Shown here one piece after another: positions 1-7,712 of a stretch of 64,000 nt of DNA (the stretch's first letter is position 1; the number at the start of each line of letters is the position of its first letter). Source of the stretch: Aeromonas lacus. Its GTDB lineage: Bacteria; Pseudomonadota; Gammaproteobacteria; Enterobacterales; Aeromonadaceae. The stretch is taken from contig NZ_JRGM01000129.1 of NCBI RefSeq assembly GCF_000764665.1, positions 1 through 64,000 on the forward strand, in the 5' to 3' direction. The notes below the pieces were generated by a model. The model was not told where the DNA came from. It searched no databases and worked only from the letters and a program-made list of their open reading frames with translations. The translations under genes and the position numbers were made by a program.

Positions 1-121
1 CATCGATGGTGAAGCCGAGTCGCTTGGCGAGGGTCACCATGCCGCGATTGCTCGGCATGGTCATGCCCGAGAGCTGGCCAATCCCCTGTTCGCTGGCGTA
101 GCGGATGATCTTTTCCATCAT
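1..121 (-). CDS. GNAT acetyltransferase-like fragment, runs off the window edge
   Basis: The reverse strand encodes MMEKIIRYASEQG and then a segment with MPSNRGMVTLAKRLGF, typical of the C-terminal part of a GNAT N-acetyltransferase (the acetyl-CoA-binding loop, then the N-x-x-M-x-x-L-A-x-x-LGF helix). In full-length proteins more than 60 residues of GNAT fold precede this point, but here an in-frame TGA lies ten codons upstream and the other frames show no GNAT sequence. The only start is the ATG at 121 after a weak CAGGT. The gene is therefore either 5'-truncated or a short stand-alone ORF. The rest lies outside the window, so its state is unresolved. Confidence 0.4.
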   Translation of the reverse strand, partial: MMEKIIRYASEQGIGQLSGMTMPSNRGMVTLAKRLGFTID

Positions 122-259
122 TACCTGCCGAGTTTTAATCTCTCTCCTTCAGTTCAGAAAGCAGTGGGGGTAGAAAACAGTGTGTTTAAGTGGTGGGTTA
201 TAGTGAGGCGGCATATGAAACGCCATGAAAGGTAAAGTGACGGGATATAGAGAAGGGGT

Positions 260-297
260 AAAAACAAAAAGCCCACGCAACTTACGTCGCGTGGGCT
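260..297 (-). terminator. Intrinsic terminator of tRNA-Ser
   Basis: An 8-bp GC-rich stem (271-278 with 289-296) is followed on the reverse strand by TTTTTGTTTTT. It sits just downstream of the tRNA-Ser gene. Confidence 0.8.
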
Positions 298-306
298 CGG
301 AATAAA

Positions 307-394
307 TGGCGGAGGAGGTGGGATTTGAACCCACGGATGGTCGCCCATCGCCGGTTTTCAAGACCGGTGCATTCAGCCGCTCTGCCACCCCTCC
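307..394 (-). tRNA. tRNA-Ser(UGA)
   Basis: The reverse strand gives an 88-nt class II tRNA: acceptor GGAGGGG paired with CTCCTCC, anticodon loop CTTGAAA with anticodon TGA, a long variable arm, the T-loop GGGTTCAAATCCC and an encoded CCA end. It reads UCA and, by wobble, other UCN codons. It stands alone with its own promoter and terminator. Confidence 0.97.
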
Positions 395-409
395 GCAGCA
401 GTGCGGCGA

Positions 410-437
410 ATATTACCATGCTGATCAGGGTTGTAAA
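410..437 (-). promoter_or_regulatory. Probable promoter of tRNA-Ser
   Basis: On the reverse strand TTTACA (rc of 432-437) and TAATAT (rc of 410-415) are separated by 16 nt. A G/C-rich stretch follows, then the tRNA 5' end about 15 nt downstream. This fits a sigma-70 stable-RNA promoter. Confidence 0.6.
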
Positions 438-528
438 TCCCCGGCTGGTTCGATTGCTGGTTAATTGCACGAAATGACCGATTAAATGGGCAAACTGGTT
501 GGAATGAGTGCTTTTTTGGTCTGATTGC

Positions 529-561
529 TTGACTTGAAAAGAGAGTCCACCACTATAGTGG
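529..561 (+). promoter_or_regulatory. Putative promoter with a CCACTATAGTGG palindrome
   Basis: TTGACT at 529-534 is followed by the perfect 12-bp palindrome CCACTATAGTGG at 550-561, which contains -10-like hexamers (ACTATA or TATAGT). It lies 30 bp upstream of the thiol-protein gene. The palindrome could be an operator over the -10 region, but no regulator is identified. Confidence 0.4.
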
Positions 562-591
562 CCTCCATCATATCCTCTGCAAGATAACGTT

Positions 592-1341
592 ATGACTATT
601 AAAAATGCCCTGTTTTGCGCTCTGGCGGGCGTAACCTTGCTGGCATCGCCGGTGCAGGCGAGCGAGCTGACCAAGAGTGATGTCGAGCAGATCGTTCGCG
701 ACTATCTGGTCAAGAATCCCGAGATCCTGGTCGAGATGTCCAATGCCCTGCGTGCCAAGCAGGAGAGCCAGCAGGCCGAGAGTGACAAGGCGCTGATCAA
801 GGCTCACTCCAAGCAGCTTTATGCCAACCAGGATCCCGAGATGGGCAATCCGAAGGGGTCGCTGACTATTGTCGAGTTCTTCGATTACAACTGCGGTTAC
901 TGCAAGCGGGCACATCCGCTGGTCGAGCAGCTGATGGCTGAGGACAAGGATATTCGCTACATCTACAAGCAGTTCCCGATCCTGAGCGAAACCTCCTATT
1001 TCGCTGCGCGCGCCGCACTGGCCGTTCAGCTGGGTCAGCCCGACAAGTACCAGGCTTTCCATGAGAAGCTCTATGCCCATCAGGGCCCGCTCTCCGATGA
1101 AGCGCAGGTCAAGAAGGTGGCAGAAGAGGCCGATGTTAACTGGAGCAAGGTAGAGGCCAAGATCAAGGATGGCAGCATCGATCAGAATCTGGGAACCAAC
1201 CGGGCTCTGGCTGAAGCGCTCGGTATTTCCGGCACTCCCGCCTTTATCATCGGTGACCAGATCCTGCGTGGTGCACCACGGGATTTGGCAAGCCTGAAAA
1301 GCTTCGTCAAGGACGTGCGTGCTGGCAAAAGCATCCAGTAA
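592..1341 (+). CDS. Periplasmic DsbA/ScsC-like thiol:disulfide protein
   Basis: A 249-residue protein with a signal peptide (likely cleavage after VQA, near residue 23), a charged helical N-terminal stretch (about 25-85) and a thioredoxin-fold DsbA domain. The active site is C101-G-Y-C104 and the cis-proline motif TP is at 215-216. The layout resembles ScsC/Com1-type DsbA proteins, whose N-terminal helix mediates oligomerisation, rather than classical DsbA with CPHC. It probably exchanges disulfides in periplasmic proteins, as isomerase or reductant. It is monocistronic, with its own promoter and a terminator right after the stop. No DsbD/ScsB partner is nearby. Confidence 0.85.
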   Translation: MTIKNALFCALAGVTLLASPVQASELTKSDVEQIVRDYLVKNPEILVEMSNALRAKQESQQAESDKALIKAHSKQLYANQDPEMGNPKGSLTIVEFFDYNCGYCKRAHPLVEQLMAEDKDIRYIYKQFPILSETSYFAARAALAVQLGQPDKYQAFHEKLYAHQGPLSDEAQVKKVAEEADVNWSKVEAKIKDGSIDQNLGTNRALAEALGISGTPAFIIGDQILRGAPRDLASLKSFVKDVRAGKSIQ

Positions 1342-1364
1342 CGTGCTTGTATCCTGACGGAATA

Positions 1365-1397
1365 AAAAGAGGGTCGGTATTGCTACCGGCCCTCTTC
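1365..1397 (+). terminator. Intrinsic terminator after the thiol-protein gene
   Basis: A 13-bp stem with a TTGC loop pairs AAGAGGG...GGTA with TACC...CCCTCTT. The T-run after it is short (TCTCTTTAT). The 220 bp from here to the next gene hold no other feature I can support. Confidence 0.7.
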
Positions 1398-1617
1398 TCT
1401 TTATGTCCCGAGTCACAGGTGGTCGTCGCGAAAGGACCATAACAACGTGCGCAGGACTCGACCTCTCGGTCTCAGTAACAAGTATTAGCAGAGTCGTTCG
1501 ACTTCCATTCGTATTTATTTAAGCGTCCCGCAGTCGCTTGTGAGAGTTGCTTAATTCAGGTCAGGATTTTTTCTGCTGCCTGCCTTAGAATCGCGTCCCT
1601 TGCAGGAGAAAACCTCG

Positions 1618-2520
1618 ATGTTAGTTGATATTTTACGGCTTGTTTTTATTGCTGGCGGTTTGGTATTCATCTTTATGCTGGTACAAGCGTGCTGGCAAAA
1701 ACGATGCAATGGGACTTTTGAGTCTACCCCCTTCTGGCCTGTGGCGCTGATCGGCGGTGTCGCGAACTTTCTCGATACCCTGGGGGTTGGCAGCTTTGCG
1801 GTCAAAACAGCCTGCTACAAGCAGTTCAAGCTGATCGATGATCGTCTGTTGCCGGGTACTCTCAACGGCCAGTGCGTGTTGCCGACCGTGACTCAGTCGC
1901 TAATCTTCGTCGGCGCAGTAGCGGTGGAGCCGCTGACGCTGATCAGCATGATGATTGCTGCCGCAGCTGGAGCTGCCTGGGGGGCGCGTCATGTCGCCTC
2001 GTTTGATCGGCAGACCATCCGGCTGGTGATGGCGGTCTCTCTGCTGGTCGTTGCCGGGCTGATTTTTGCCGGCCTGCTCGGCCTCTTCCCGGTCGGTGGC
2101 GATGCCATGGGGCTCAGTGGCTACAAGCTGGTGATCGCCCTGATCGGCAACTTTATCTTCGGTGTCCTGATGAATGTCGGGATCGGTCTGTTCGCCCCCT
2201 GCATGACGCTGGTCTATCTGCTCGGAATGAACCCGCTGGCGGCGTTCCCCATCATGATGGGCTCTACCGCGGTACTTAGCGTTTTCTCCGCAGGCACCTT
2301 TATCCGCAAGGGGGCATTTGATGCCAAAGCGGTGCTGGCGGTTGCCATCTTTGGCCCGGTTGGTGTGGTGCTGGCGGCCATGCTGGTCAAGTCGATGGAT
2401 ATGGCGATGCTGAAGTGGCTGGTTGCCTTTATTGTCATCTATACCTCCTGGACCATGTACGCCTCCTGGCGGGCTGCTCGTCGCCCCACCGCGCAGCTGG
2501 CTGCGGATATCGCTGGTTAG
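1618..2520 (+). CDS. TSUP-family (TauE/SafE) membrane transporter
   Basis: A 300-residue very hydrophobic protein with about eight membrane segments and the two-repeat layout of the sulfite exporter TauE/SafE (TSUP) family. Members export or import sulfite, sulfoacetate or other small organosulfur anions; the substrate here cannot be read from sequence. The motif GVANFLDTLGVGSFA near residue 50 is typical of the family. The ATG at 1618 is preferred because AGGAG lies 12 nt upstream, whereas the in-frame TTG at 1600 has no site. Its 3' end overlaps the convergent gene by 86 bp. Confidence 0.85.
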   Translation: MLVDILRLVFIAGGLVFIFMLVQACWQKRCNGTFESTPFWPVALIGGVANFLDTLGVGSFAVKTACYKQFKLIDDRLLPGTLNGQCVLPTVTQSLIFVGAVAVEPLTLISMMIAAAAGAAWGARHVASFDRQTIRLVMAVSLLVVAGLIFAGLLGLFPVGGDAMGLSGYKLVIALIGNFIFGVLMNVGIGLFAPCMTLVYLLGMNPLAAFPIMMGSTAVLSVFSAGTFIRKGAFDAKAVLAVAIFGPVGVVLAAMLVKSMDMAMLKWLVAFIVIYTSWTMYASWRAARRPTAQLAADIAG

Positions 2521-3250
2521 CCTGCACCAGTGCCGCTTCCGCTCTGGCCCCGAGAAAGACATAGAGTCCGAGGGCCAGCAGCAATCCCACCGCACACCCC
2601 ATCACCCCAATCGCAGGCCAGAGCAGTTCGCTCTGGCCGAGCGACCCTTTGAATAGCAGCAACAGCCCTTCGATAGAGACCGCGATCAGAATGGCGGCGA
2701 TGAAGCGGGTGATGGTGCGTCTTATGGCGCTGTGGCGGAAGATATCCTTATGCAGCAGCACCTCCTCCTCCAGAATGGTTTTGCCGAGATCGAATACCGC
2801 CAGTGCCAGCGTCAGGAAGATAATGGCGCTGAGGGCCCCCAGTCGGTTCTGCTGCGCCCCGCATAGCAGCAGATAGAGCTGTTCCAGTCCATGCCAGATG
2901 AGCGTCGCAACGATGAGGAACAGCGCCATGCTGAGCACCACATAGATGGTCTTGAACCAGGGCATGGCGCGGCGCCGCTCTCTGTCTCCCATCAGCCAGG
3001 CTATCAGTTGGTTGAGGCAGAGGGTCAACTCTCGTCCCTCCCCACGGGCGATCAGTTGCAAGCGGTTCTGCGTGCTCGGGCGTGGCGACAAGATGCAAGC
3101 CGGCCCCTGATAGCGGTCGATGCTGATGATAAAGGGGTACTCCTTGAGCGCAGCGAGAGGCGCGCAGAGCAAACCATGGATCAGTGGCGTCAGCTCAACC
3201 TGATACTCCTGATAACGTCGCAATACATCGATGGGGCTCATCTCTGCCAT
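2435..3250 (-). CDS. Integral membrane protein of unknown function
   Basis: About 271 residues. The N-terminal ~110 are soluble (it starts MAEMSPIDVLRRYQEYQ), followed by four hydrophobic segments: two around an acidic loop near FDLGKTILEEE, then two more ending in LGLYVFLGARAEA. I do not recognise the family with certainty; the layout resembles uncharacterised 'general stress' membrane proteins of proteobacteria. The open frame extends further upstream, but the residues before 3250 are proline-rich and unlike coding sequence. ATG 3250 or ATG 3241 are both possible starts. The C-terminus overlaps the TSUP gene tail to tail. Confidence 0.65.
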   Translation of the reverse strand: MAEMSPIDVLRRYQEYQVELTPLIHGLLCAPLAALKEYPFIISIDRYQGPACILSPRPSTQNRLQLIARGEGRELTLCLNQLIAWLMGDRERRRAMPWFKTIYVVLSMALFLIVATLIWHGLEQLYLLLCGAQQNRLGALSAIIFLTLALAVFDLGKTILEEEVLLHKDIFRHSAIRRTITRFIAAILIAVSIEGLLLLFKGSLGQSELLWPAIGVMGCAVGLLLALGLYVFLGARAEAALVQANQRYPQPAARWGDEQPARRRTWSRRYR

Positions 3251-3404
3251 ATGGACCTCGGTGACGTGGGCTCCTTTAGCGTGTGTGCAAATAGTGGGCC
3301 CGATATATGACAGGCTGAGCGGATGAGGTTGCACCATAGGGTGGCAAATAAGTGGGGTAGGAGGTCGGGGGTGCACCAGAAGCGGGCGTAGATTGCAGAT
3401 ATGG

Positions 3405-3429
3405 AAAAGGGCCCGTGACGGGCCCTTTT
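3405..3429 (-). terminator. Bidirectional intrinsic terminator after hemL
   Basis: A perfect 11-bp inverted repeat, AAAAGGGCCCG / CGGGCCCTTTT around TGA, directly downstream of the hemL stop codon, with T-runs in both directions. Confidence 0.8.
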
Positions 3430-3447
3430 GTGACAAGCAGCGGCGAT

Positions 3448-4734
3448 TTAGCCAGCCAGCTTGGCGAAGCTGCGTTCGGCGGCTGCCAGAGTATGTTCAA
3501 TCTCCTTGTCGCCGTGAGCCAGCGACAGGAAGCCTGCCTCGTAGGCGCTCGGCGCCAGATAGACGCCTTCTTCGAGCATCAGGTGATAGAAGCGCTTGAA
3601 GCGTTCCATGTCGCAGCGAGTGACCTGCTCGTAGCGGGTGATTTCGGGCTCGTCGGTGAAGAAGAAGCCGAACATGCCACCCACATAGTTGATGGCGAGC
3701 GGGATGCCGTGTTTGGCAGCGGCCGCTTTCAGTCCTTCCGCAACACGCGCAGTCTTGGCGCTCAGCTGCTCATAGAGGCCCGGCTCCAGCAGCAGATCCA
3801 GCATGGTGAGGCCGGCAGCCATGGCCACCGGGTTGCCGGAGAGAGTACCAGCCTGATAGACGGGGCCTGTCGGGGCGATGTGCTGCATCACCTTCTTCTT
3901 GCCGCCGAAGGCGCCGACTGGCATGCCGGCACCGATGATCTTGCCGAGGGTGGTGAGATCCGGGTCGATGTTGTAGTGGCCCTGGGCACCGCGCAGGGAG
4001 ACACGGAAACCGGTCATCACCTCGTCCAGGATCAGCAGGGCGCCGAACTCGTCGCAGATGGCGCGCAGCCCCTCCAGGAAGCCGGGTACCGGCGGGATGC
4101 AGTTCATGTTGCCTGCGACCGGCTCGACGATGATACAGGCGATCTCGCTGCCGTATTGGGTGAAGGCTTTGCGCACCGACGCCAGATCGTTGAACACGCA
4201 GGTCAGGGTGTGCTTGGCGAAATCAGCCGGTACACCCGGGCTGTTGGGCTGACCCAGAGTCAGGGCGCCGGAACCGGCCTTGACCAGCAGGGAGTCGGCG
4301 TGGCCGTGGTAGCAGCCTTCGAATTTGACGATCTTGTCGCGGCCGGTATAGCCGCGGGCCAGCCGGATGGCGCTCATGGTCGCCTCGGTGCCGGAGTTGA
4401 CCATTCGGACCTGCTCCATGGAGGGGACGATCTGGCGCACTTTCTCGGCCATCAGCACTTCGATCTCGGTCGGCGCGCCGTAGCTCAGCCCTTTTTCCAC
4501 CGCCTTGATGACGGCGGCCTTGATGGCCGGGTGGTTGTGGCCCAGCAGCATGGGGCCCCAGGAACCGATGTAATCCACATAGGCCTGACCATCCACGTCA
4601 TAGAGGTAGGCGCCATCGGCGTGATCGATGAAGCGGGGCGTGCCGCCGACCCCATTGAAGGCGCGGACCGGTGAGTTGACGCCACCCGGAATGGTCTGGC
4701 GGGCCTGTTCAAACAGCTGATCTGATTTTGACAT
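3448..4734 (-). CDS. hemL: Glutamate-1-semialdehyde 2,1-aminomutase
   Basis: A 428-residue class III PLP aminotransferase. It converts glutamate-1-semialdehyde to 5-aminolevulinate, the last step of the C5 route into heme and siroheme synthesis, in the cytosol. It begins [20 protein letters not shown] with the family motif SPVRAF. The catalytic lysine is in LGKIIGAG (about residue 265) and the PLP aspartate in [10 protein letters not shown]. Length matches the family (about 426-430). The 217-bp region between hemL and the divergent ClC gene carries the hemL promoter and a GC-rich, possibly structured leader (about 4772-4870) that I could not assign to a known RNA class. Confidence 0.97.
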   Translation of the reverse strand: MSKSDQLFEQARQTIPGGVNSPVRAFNGVGGTPRFIDHADGAYLYDVDGQAYVDYIGSWGPMLLGHNHPAIKAAVIKAVEKGLSYGAPTEIEVLMAEKVRQIVPSMEQVRMVNSGTEATMSAIRLARGYTGRDKIVKFEGCYHGHADSLLVKAGSGALTLGQPNSPGVPADFAKHTLTCVFNDLASVRKAFTQYGSEIACIIVEPVAGNMNCIPPVPGFLEGLRAICDEFGALLILDEVMTGFRVSLRGAQGHYNIDPDLTTLGKIIGAGMPVGAFGGKKKVMQHIAPTGPVYQAGTLSGNPVAMAAGLTMLDLLLEPGLYEQLSAKTARVAEGLKAAAAKHGIPLAINYVGGMFGFFFTDEPEITRYEQVTRCDMERFKRFYHLMLEEGVYLAPSAYEAGFLSLAHGDKEIEHTLAAAERSFAKLAG

Positions 4735-4951
4735 GGATCATCCTTAATGGGATTTTGGTCGTCACGCAGGAGAAAGCAGTCGATCGAGACTCGGCAGGTA
4801 GGGGCATCAGGAGTATGCTTTGCGCTCTCGCCACCCGGACTCTCGGTCTGCTCCCGTGACAAAAATTTAACGGGCCGACTATAGCAGAAAGCCCCAGCCC
4901 TGGGCAGCCGAGCAACGCGTCGGGTGATCCTGATCTCAGCTAGCTGACGAT

Positions 4952-6370
4952 ATGGTGTTTCCAAGTTGGTGTAACAAGATGGCGCAACAAGCTCTCTCTT
5001 CTTCCGAACCGTCCGCCTCGCCGCGTGGGTCGGTTTCCCGAATCATTCGGCAAGACAGGATGCCCTTGCTGGTTCTGCTGCTGGCGGCACTGGTCGGCAC
5101 CTTGGCCGGACTGGTCTGCGGCCTGTTCGAGTCAGGCGTGCACTGGCTGGCAGAGCAGCGGCTCGCCCTGCTGGCTGATCGCCCATGGTGGCAGCTCGGC
5201 CTGCTTGGCTTTGGCTTCAGCGCCATGCTGGGGTGTATCGGCTACTTCCTGACTCATACTTTTGCCCCCGAGGCCGGTGGCTCCGGCATTCCCGAAATCG
5301 AGGGGGCGATGGAGGACCTGCGTCCGGTGCGTTGGTGGCGGGTGTTGCCGGTCAAGTTCTTCGGTGGCGTGTGTACCCTGAGCTCCGGCATGGTGTTGGG
5401 ACGGGAAGGGCCTTCGGTGCAGATCGGCGGCAACCTTGGCAAGATGGTGGCGGATATCTTCCGGCTGCCCAAGGAGCATGGCCACGCCTTGCTGGCAGCC
5501 GGTGCGGCGGGTGGTCTGGCAGCGGCCTTCAATGCACCGCTGGCGGGGATCCTGTTCGTGATGGAGGAGATGCGGCCGCAGTTTCGTTACTCCTTCCTGG
5601 CCATCAAGGCGGTGGGGATCTCTGCCATCATGGCGACCCTGATGCTGCAAAACATGAAGGGACAGGGGGCGGTGATCACTCTGCCGCACTACGATGCTCC
5701 AGCCCTCAAGGCGCTCTGGCTGTTCCTCTTTATGGGGGCCAGCTTCGGCGTACTGGGCTTTGTTTTCAACAAGCTGGTGCTGGCCTGTCAGGATGGTTAT
5801 CTGGCACTGCACCAGAACAAACGGCACCGTTTCGTGGCCATCGGTATGCTGGTTGCCGGTACTTTCGGCGTGCTGTCGCTGTTTGCCCCCTCGGTGACGG
5901 GCGGTGGCACTGAGCTCATTCCCCATCTGATGGGGGGCGAGTATGCGATGGCGACCCTGTTCCTTATCTTCTCCATTCGTCTGGTGGCGACCCTGATCTG
6001 CTTCTGCTCCGGTGCGCCCGGCGGGGTGTTTGCGCCGACGCTGGCCCTCGGCACCCTGTTTGGCGTGGTGTTTGGTCATCTGTTCCACGCGGCTTTTCCG
6101 GAGCTTGGCATCGAGCCCGGCGCCTTTGCCATTGCCGGCATGGGGGCGCTGTTTGCCGCGACGGTGCGAGCGCCCATCACGGGGATCGTGCTGGTCACCG
6201 AGATGACCGACAACTACCAGCTGATCCTGCCGATGATGATCACCACCATGGGAGCCACCCTTGTGGCACAAGCGCTGGGCGGTCGTCCCATCTATTCCCA
6301 GATCCTTGAGCGAACTTTACGACTTGCCGCGCGTCAAAAGCGGGGTGATGGCAGCGTGGCCACCAGTTAA
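4952..6370 (+). CDS. clcA: ClC-family H+/Cl- exchange transporter
   Basis: A 472-residue ClC protein with the three selectivity signatures GSGIPE (110-115), GREGP (150-154) and GGVFAP. The gating glutamate, E152 (E148 in E. coli ClcA), is present, so it should be a 2Cl-/H+ antiporter rather than a channel. In enterics ClcA supports extreme acid resistance by electrical shunting. A second methionine at 4979 (MAQQAL) is also a plausible start, since neither site has a strong ribosome-binding sequence. It diverges from hemL. Confidence 0.92.
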   Translation: MVFPSWCNKMAQQALSSSEPSASPRGSVSRIIRQDRMPLLVLLLAALVGTLAGLVCGLFESGVHWLAEQRLALLADRPWWQLGLLGFGFSAMLGCIGYFLTHTFAPEAGGSGIPEIEGAMEDLRPVRWWRVLPVKFFGGVCTLSSGMVLGREGPSVQIGGNLGKMVADIFRLPKEHGHALLAAGAAGGLAAAFNAPLAGILFVMEEMRPQFRYSFLAIKAVGISAIMATLMLQNMKGQGAVITLPHYDAPALKALWLFLFMGASFGVLGFVFNKLVLACQDGYLALHQNKRHRFVAIGMLVAGTFGVLSLFAPSVTGGGTELIPHLMGGEYAMATLFLIFSIRLVATLICFCSGAPGGVFAPTLALGTLFGVVFGHLFHAAFPELGIEPGAFAIAGMGALFAATVRAPITGIVLVTEMTDNYQLILPMMITTMGATLVAQALGGRPIYSQILERTLRLAARQKRGDGSVATS

Positions 6371-6463
6371 TTTTCATCATCACCGCCTGTGGCTTCGGTT
6401 AGGGCGGTATAGTGAAAGGAGGTCGCAGTTGCCGCTCTGAGGCAAATAACGGGAAAGAGGGCT

Positions 6464-7159
6464 ATGTCCAACCTATTGAAGTTATTGGTGGTGTTCGCAG
6501 TAGGTGGGCTGGCCGGTTATTTTGCCGGCAACCATCAGGATCTGGCCCAGAGCAGCTTGCTGGGGGTTCAGCAGGAGACGCTGGATCGCCAGAGCAATGC
6601 CATCAGCCAGCTCAAGATGGAGCTCGGTCTCAAGGATACCCAGCTCGCCACCCAGCGAGCCGCCTTCGAGCAGCTGCAGACCACCCTGAAGAGTCAGGAG
6701 GCGCAGGTGCAGGAGCTCAAGCGCCAGCTGGCCTTTTTCGAGCGGATCATGCGCCCGACTGGCGAGCAGGTTGGGGTGGTAATCGACAACCTGACTCTGC
6801 AGGAGAGCAGCATTCCGGGTCGTTACCACTATCGACTGGCCTTGACCCAGCCCGCCAAGAAGCGCGAGCTGTTTCGCGGTCAGGTGCAGATCCGGGTCGA
6901 GGGGAGCCTTGGCGACAAGCCAAAAGTGCTGTCCGGGCGGGATCTGGGCATGAAGGTGAGCGAGTGGCGCTACTCCCTGCGCTATTTCCAGCTGCTGGAG
7001 GGGAACTGGCAACTGCCGGAAGGGTTTGTGCCGGATCGGATCCGGGTCACCATCAACAAGGATGGCCGGCAACCGGCGCAGGAGCTGCTGGTTGAGTGGG
7101 CCGATGCGCTTAAGCCGCTAGTCGCCGCACCGCCTGCTCCGGTGCCCGCTGCAGGTTAA
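6464..7159 (+). CDS. DUF6776-like membrane-anchored coiled-coil protein
   Basis: A 231-residue protein with one N-terminal membrane anchor (about 5-22, LLKLLVVFAVGGLAGYFAG), a glutamine- and leucine-rich coiled coil (about 35-95) and a C-terminal beta-rich domain that would lie in the periplasm. It ends in a proline/alanine tail. It resembles the uncharacterised DUF6776 family, which often sits beside erpA in gammaproteobacteria; I know of no function. It lies between clcA and erpA on the same strand, and AGAGGG just upstream could serve as ribosome-binding site for the ATG at 6464. Confidence 0.7.
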   Translation: MSNLLKLLVVFAVGGLAGYFAGNHQDLAQSSLLGVQQETLDRQSNAISQLKMELGLKDTQLATQRAAFEQLQTTLKSQEAQVQELKRQLAFFERIMRPTGEQVGVVIDNLTLQESSIPGRYHYRLALTQPAKKRELFRGQVQIRVEGSLGDKPKVLSGRDLGMKVSEWRYSLRYFQLLEGNWQLPEGFVPDRIRVTINKDGRQPAQELLVEWADALKPLVAAPPAPVPAAG

Positions 7160-7246
7160 ACGTGGTGAATACTTGAACTGAATGGTCGGGTATTGGATAA
7201 TTTCGCGGTTTCCATGTTTGTGGATCTAATGGTTGTGAGGTCAGTA

Positions 7247-7597
7247 ATGAGTGCAGTAGCAGAAGCCCCGCTGCCCATCCAGATGACGGATGCGGCAGCC
7301 AACAAGGTGAAGAACCTGATCACCGAAGAAGAGAATCCGGAGCTCAAGCTGCGGGTCTACATCACGGGTGGGGGCTGCTCTGGTTTCCAGTATGGCTTTA
7401 CCTTTGATGAGAAGATCAACGACGGCGATACCGTGGTCGAGAAGAATGGCGTCACCATGGTGATCGATCCGATGAGTCTCCAGTATCTGGTTGGCGGCAG
7501 TGTGGATTACACCGAGGGGCTGGAAGGTTCACGTTTTACCGTGACCAATCCCAATGCAACCACTACCTGTGGCTGTGGTTCCAGCTTCTCCATCTGA
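7247..7597 (+). CDS. erpA: Iron-sulfur cluster insertion protein ErpA
   Basis: A 116-residue A-type carrier closely resembling E. coli ErpA. The three cluster-ligand cysteines are present: C44 in GGGCSGF, and C108 and C110 in TCGCG. It delivers Fe-S clusters to targets such as IspG/IspH and respiratory enzymes. ATG 7247 is chosen because GTGAGG precedes it by about 7 nt and the protein then matches family length; the frame is open further up only through a TTG. A terminator follows directly. Confidence 0.97.
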   Translation: MSAVAEAPLPIQMTDAAANKVKNLITEEENPELKLRVYITGGGCSGFQYGFTFDEKINDGDTVVEKNGVTMVIDPMSLQYLVGGSVDYTEGLEGSRFTVTNPNATTTCGCGSSFSI

Positions 7598-7620
7598 TCG
7601 ATCCCGACGATCAGACGCAG

Positions 7621-7647
7621 CGGCTCTCGGCAACGAGGGCCGTTTTT
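7621..7647 (+). terminator. Intrinsic terminator of erpA
   Basis: A 9-bp stem, CGGCTCTCG / CGAGGGCCG (one G-T wobble), with a GCAA loop followed by TTTTTCTTT. Confidence 0.8.
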
Positions 7648-7674
7648 CTTTGTGCAGAGGGTTGGAGTGGAAAT

Positions 7675-7701
7675 AAAAAGGCGCCGATGAGGCGCCTTTT
7701 T
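7675..7701 (-). terminator. Bidirectional terminator after nhaC-like gene
   Basis: A perfect inverted repeat, AAAAAGGCGCC / GGCGCCTTTTT around GATGA, in the convergent erpA/nhaC intergenic region. It can serve both strands. Confidence 0.85.
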
Positions 7702-7712
7702 GATTGGTGCAG

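Noticed and set aside
307-394. tRNA-Ser as an integration site for an island
   Set aside because: I found no direct repeat of the tRNA 3' end and no integrase within the window; only the left edge of the window could hide one.
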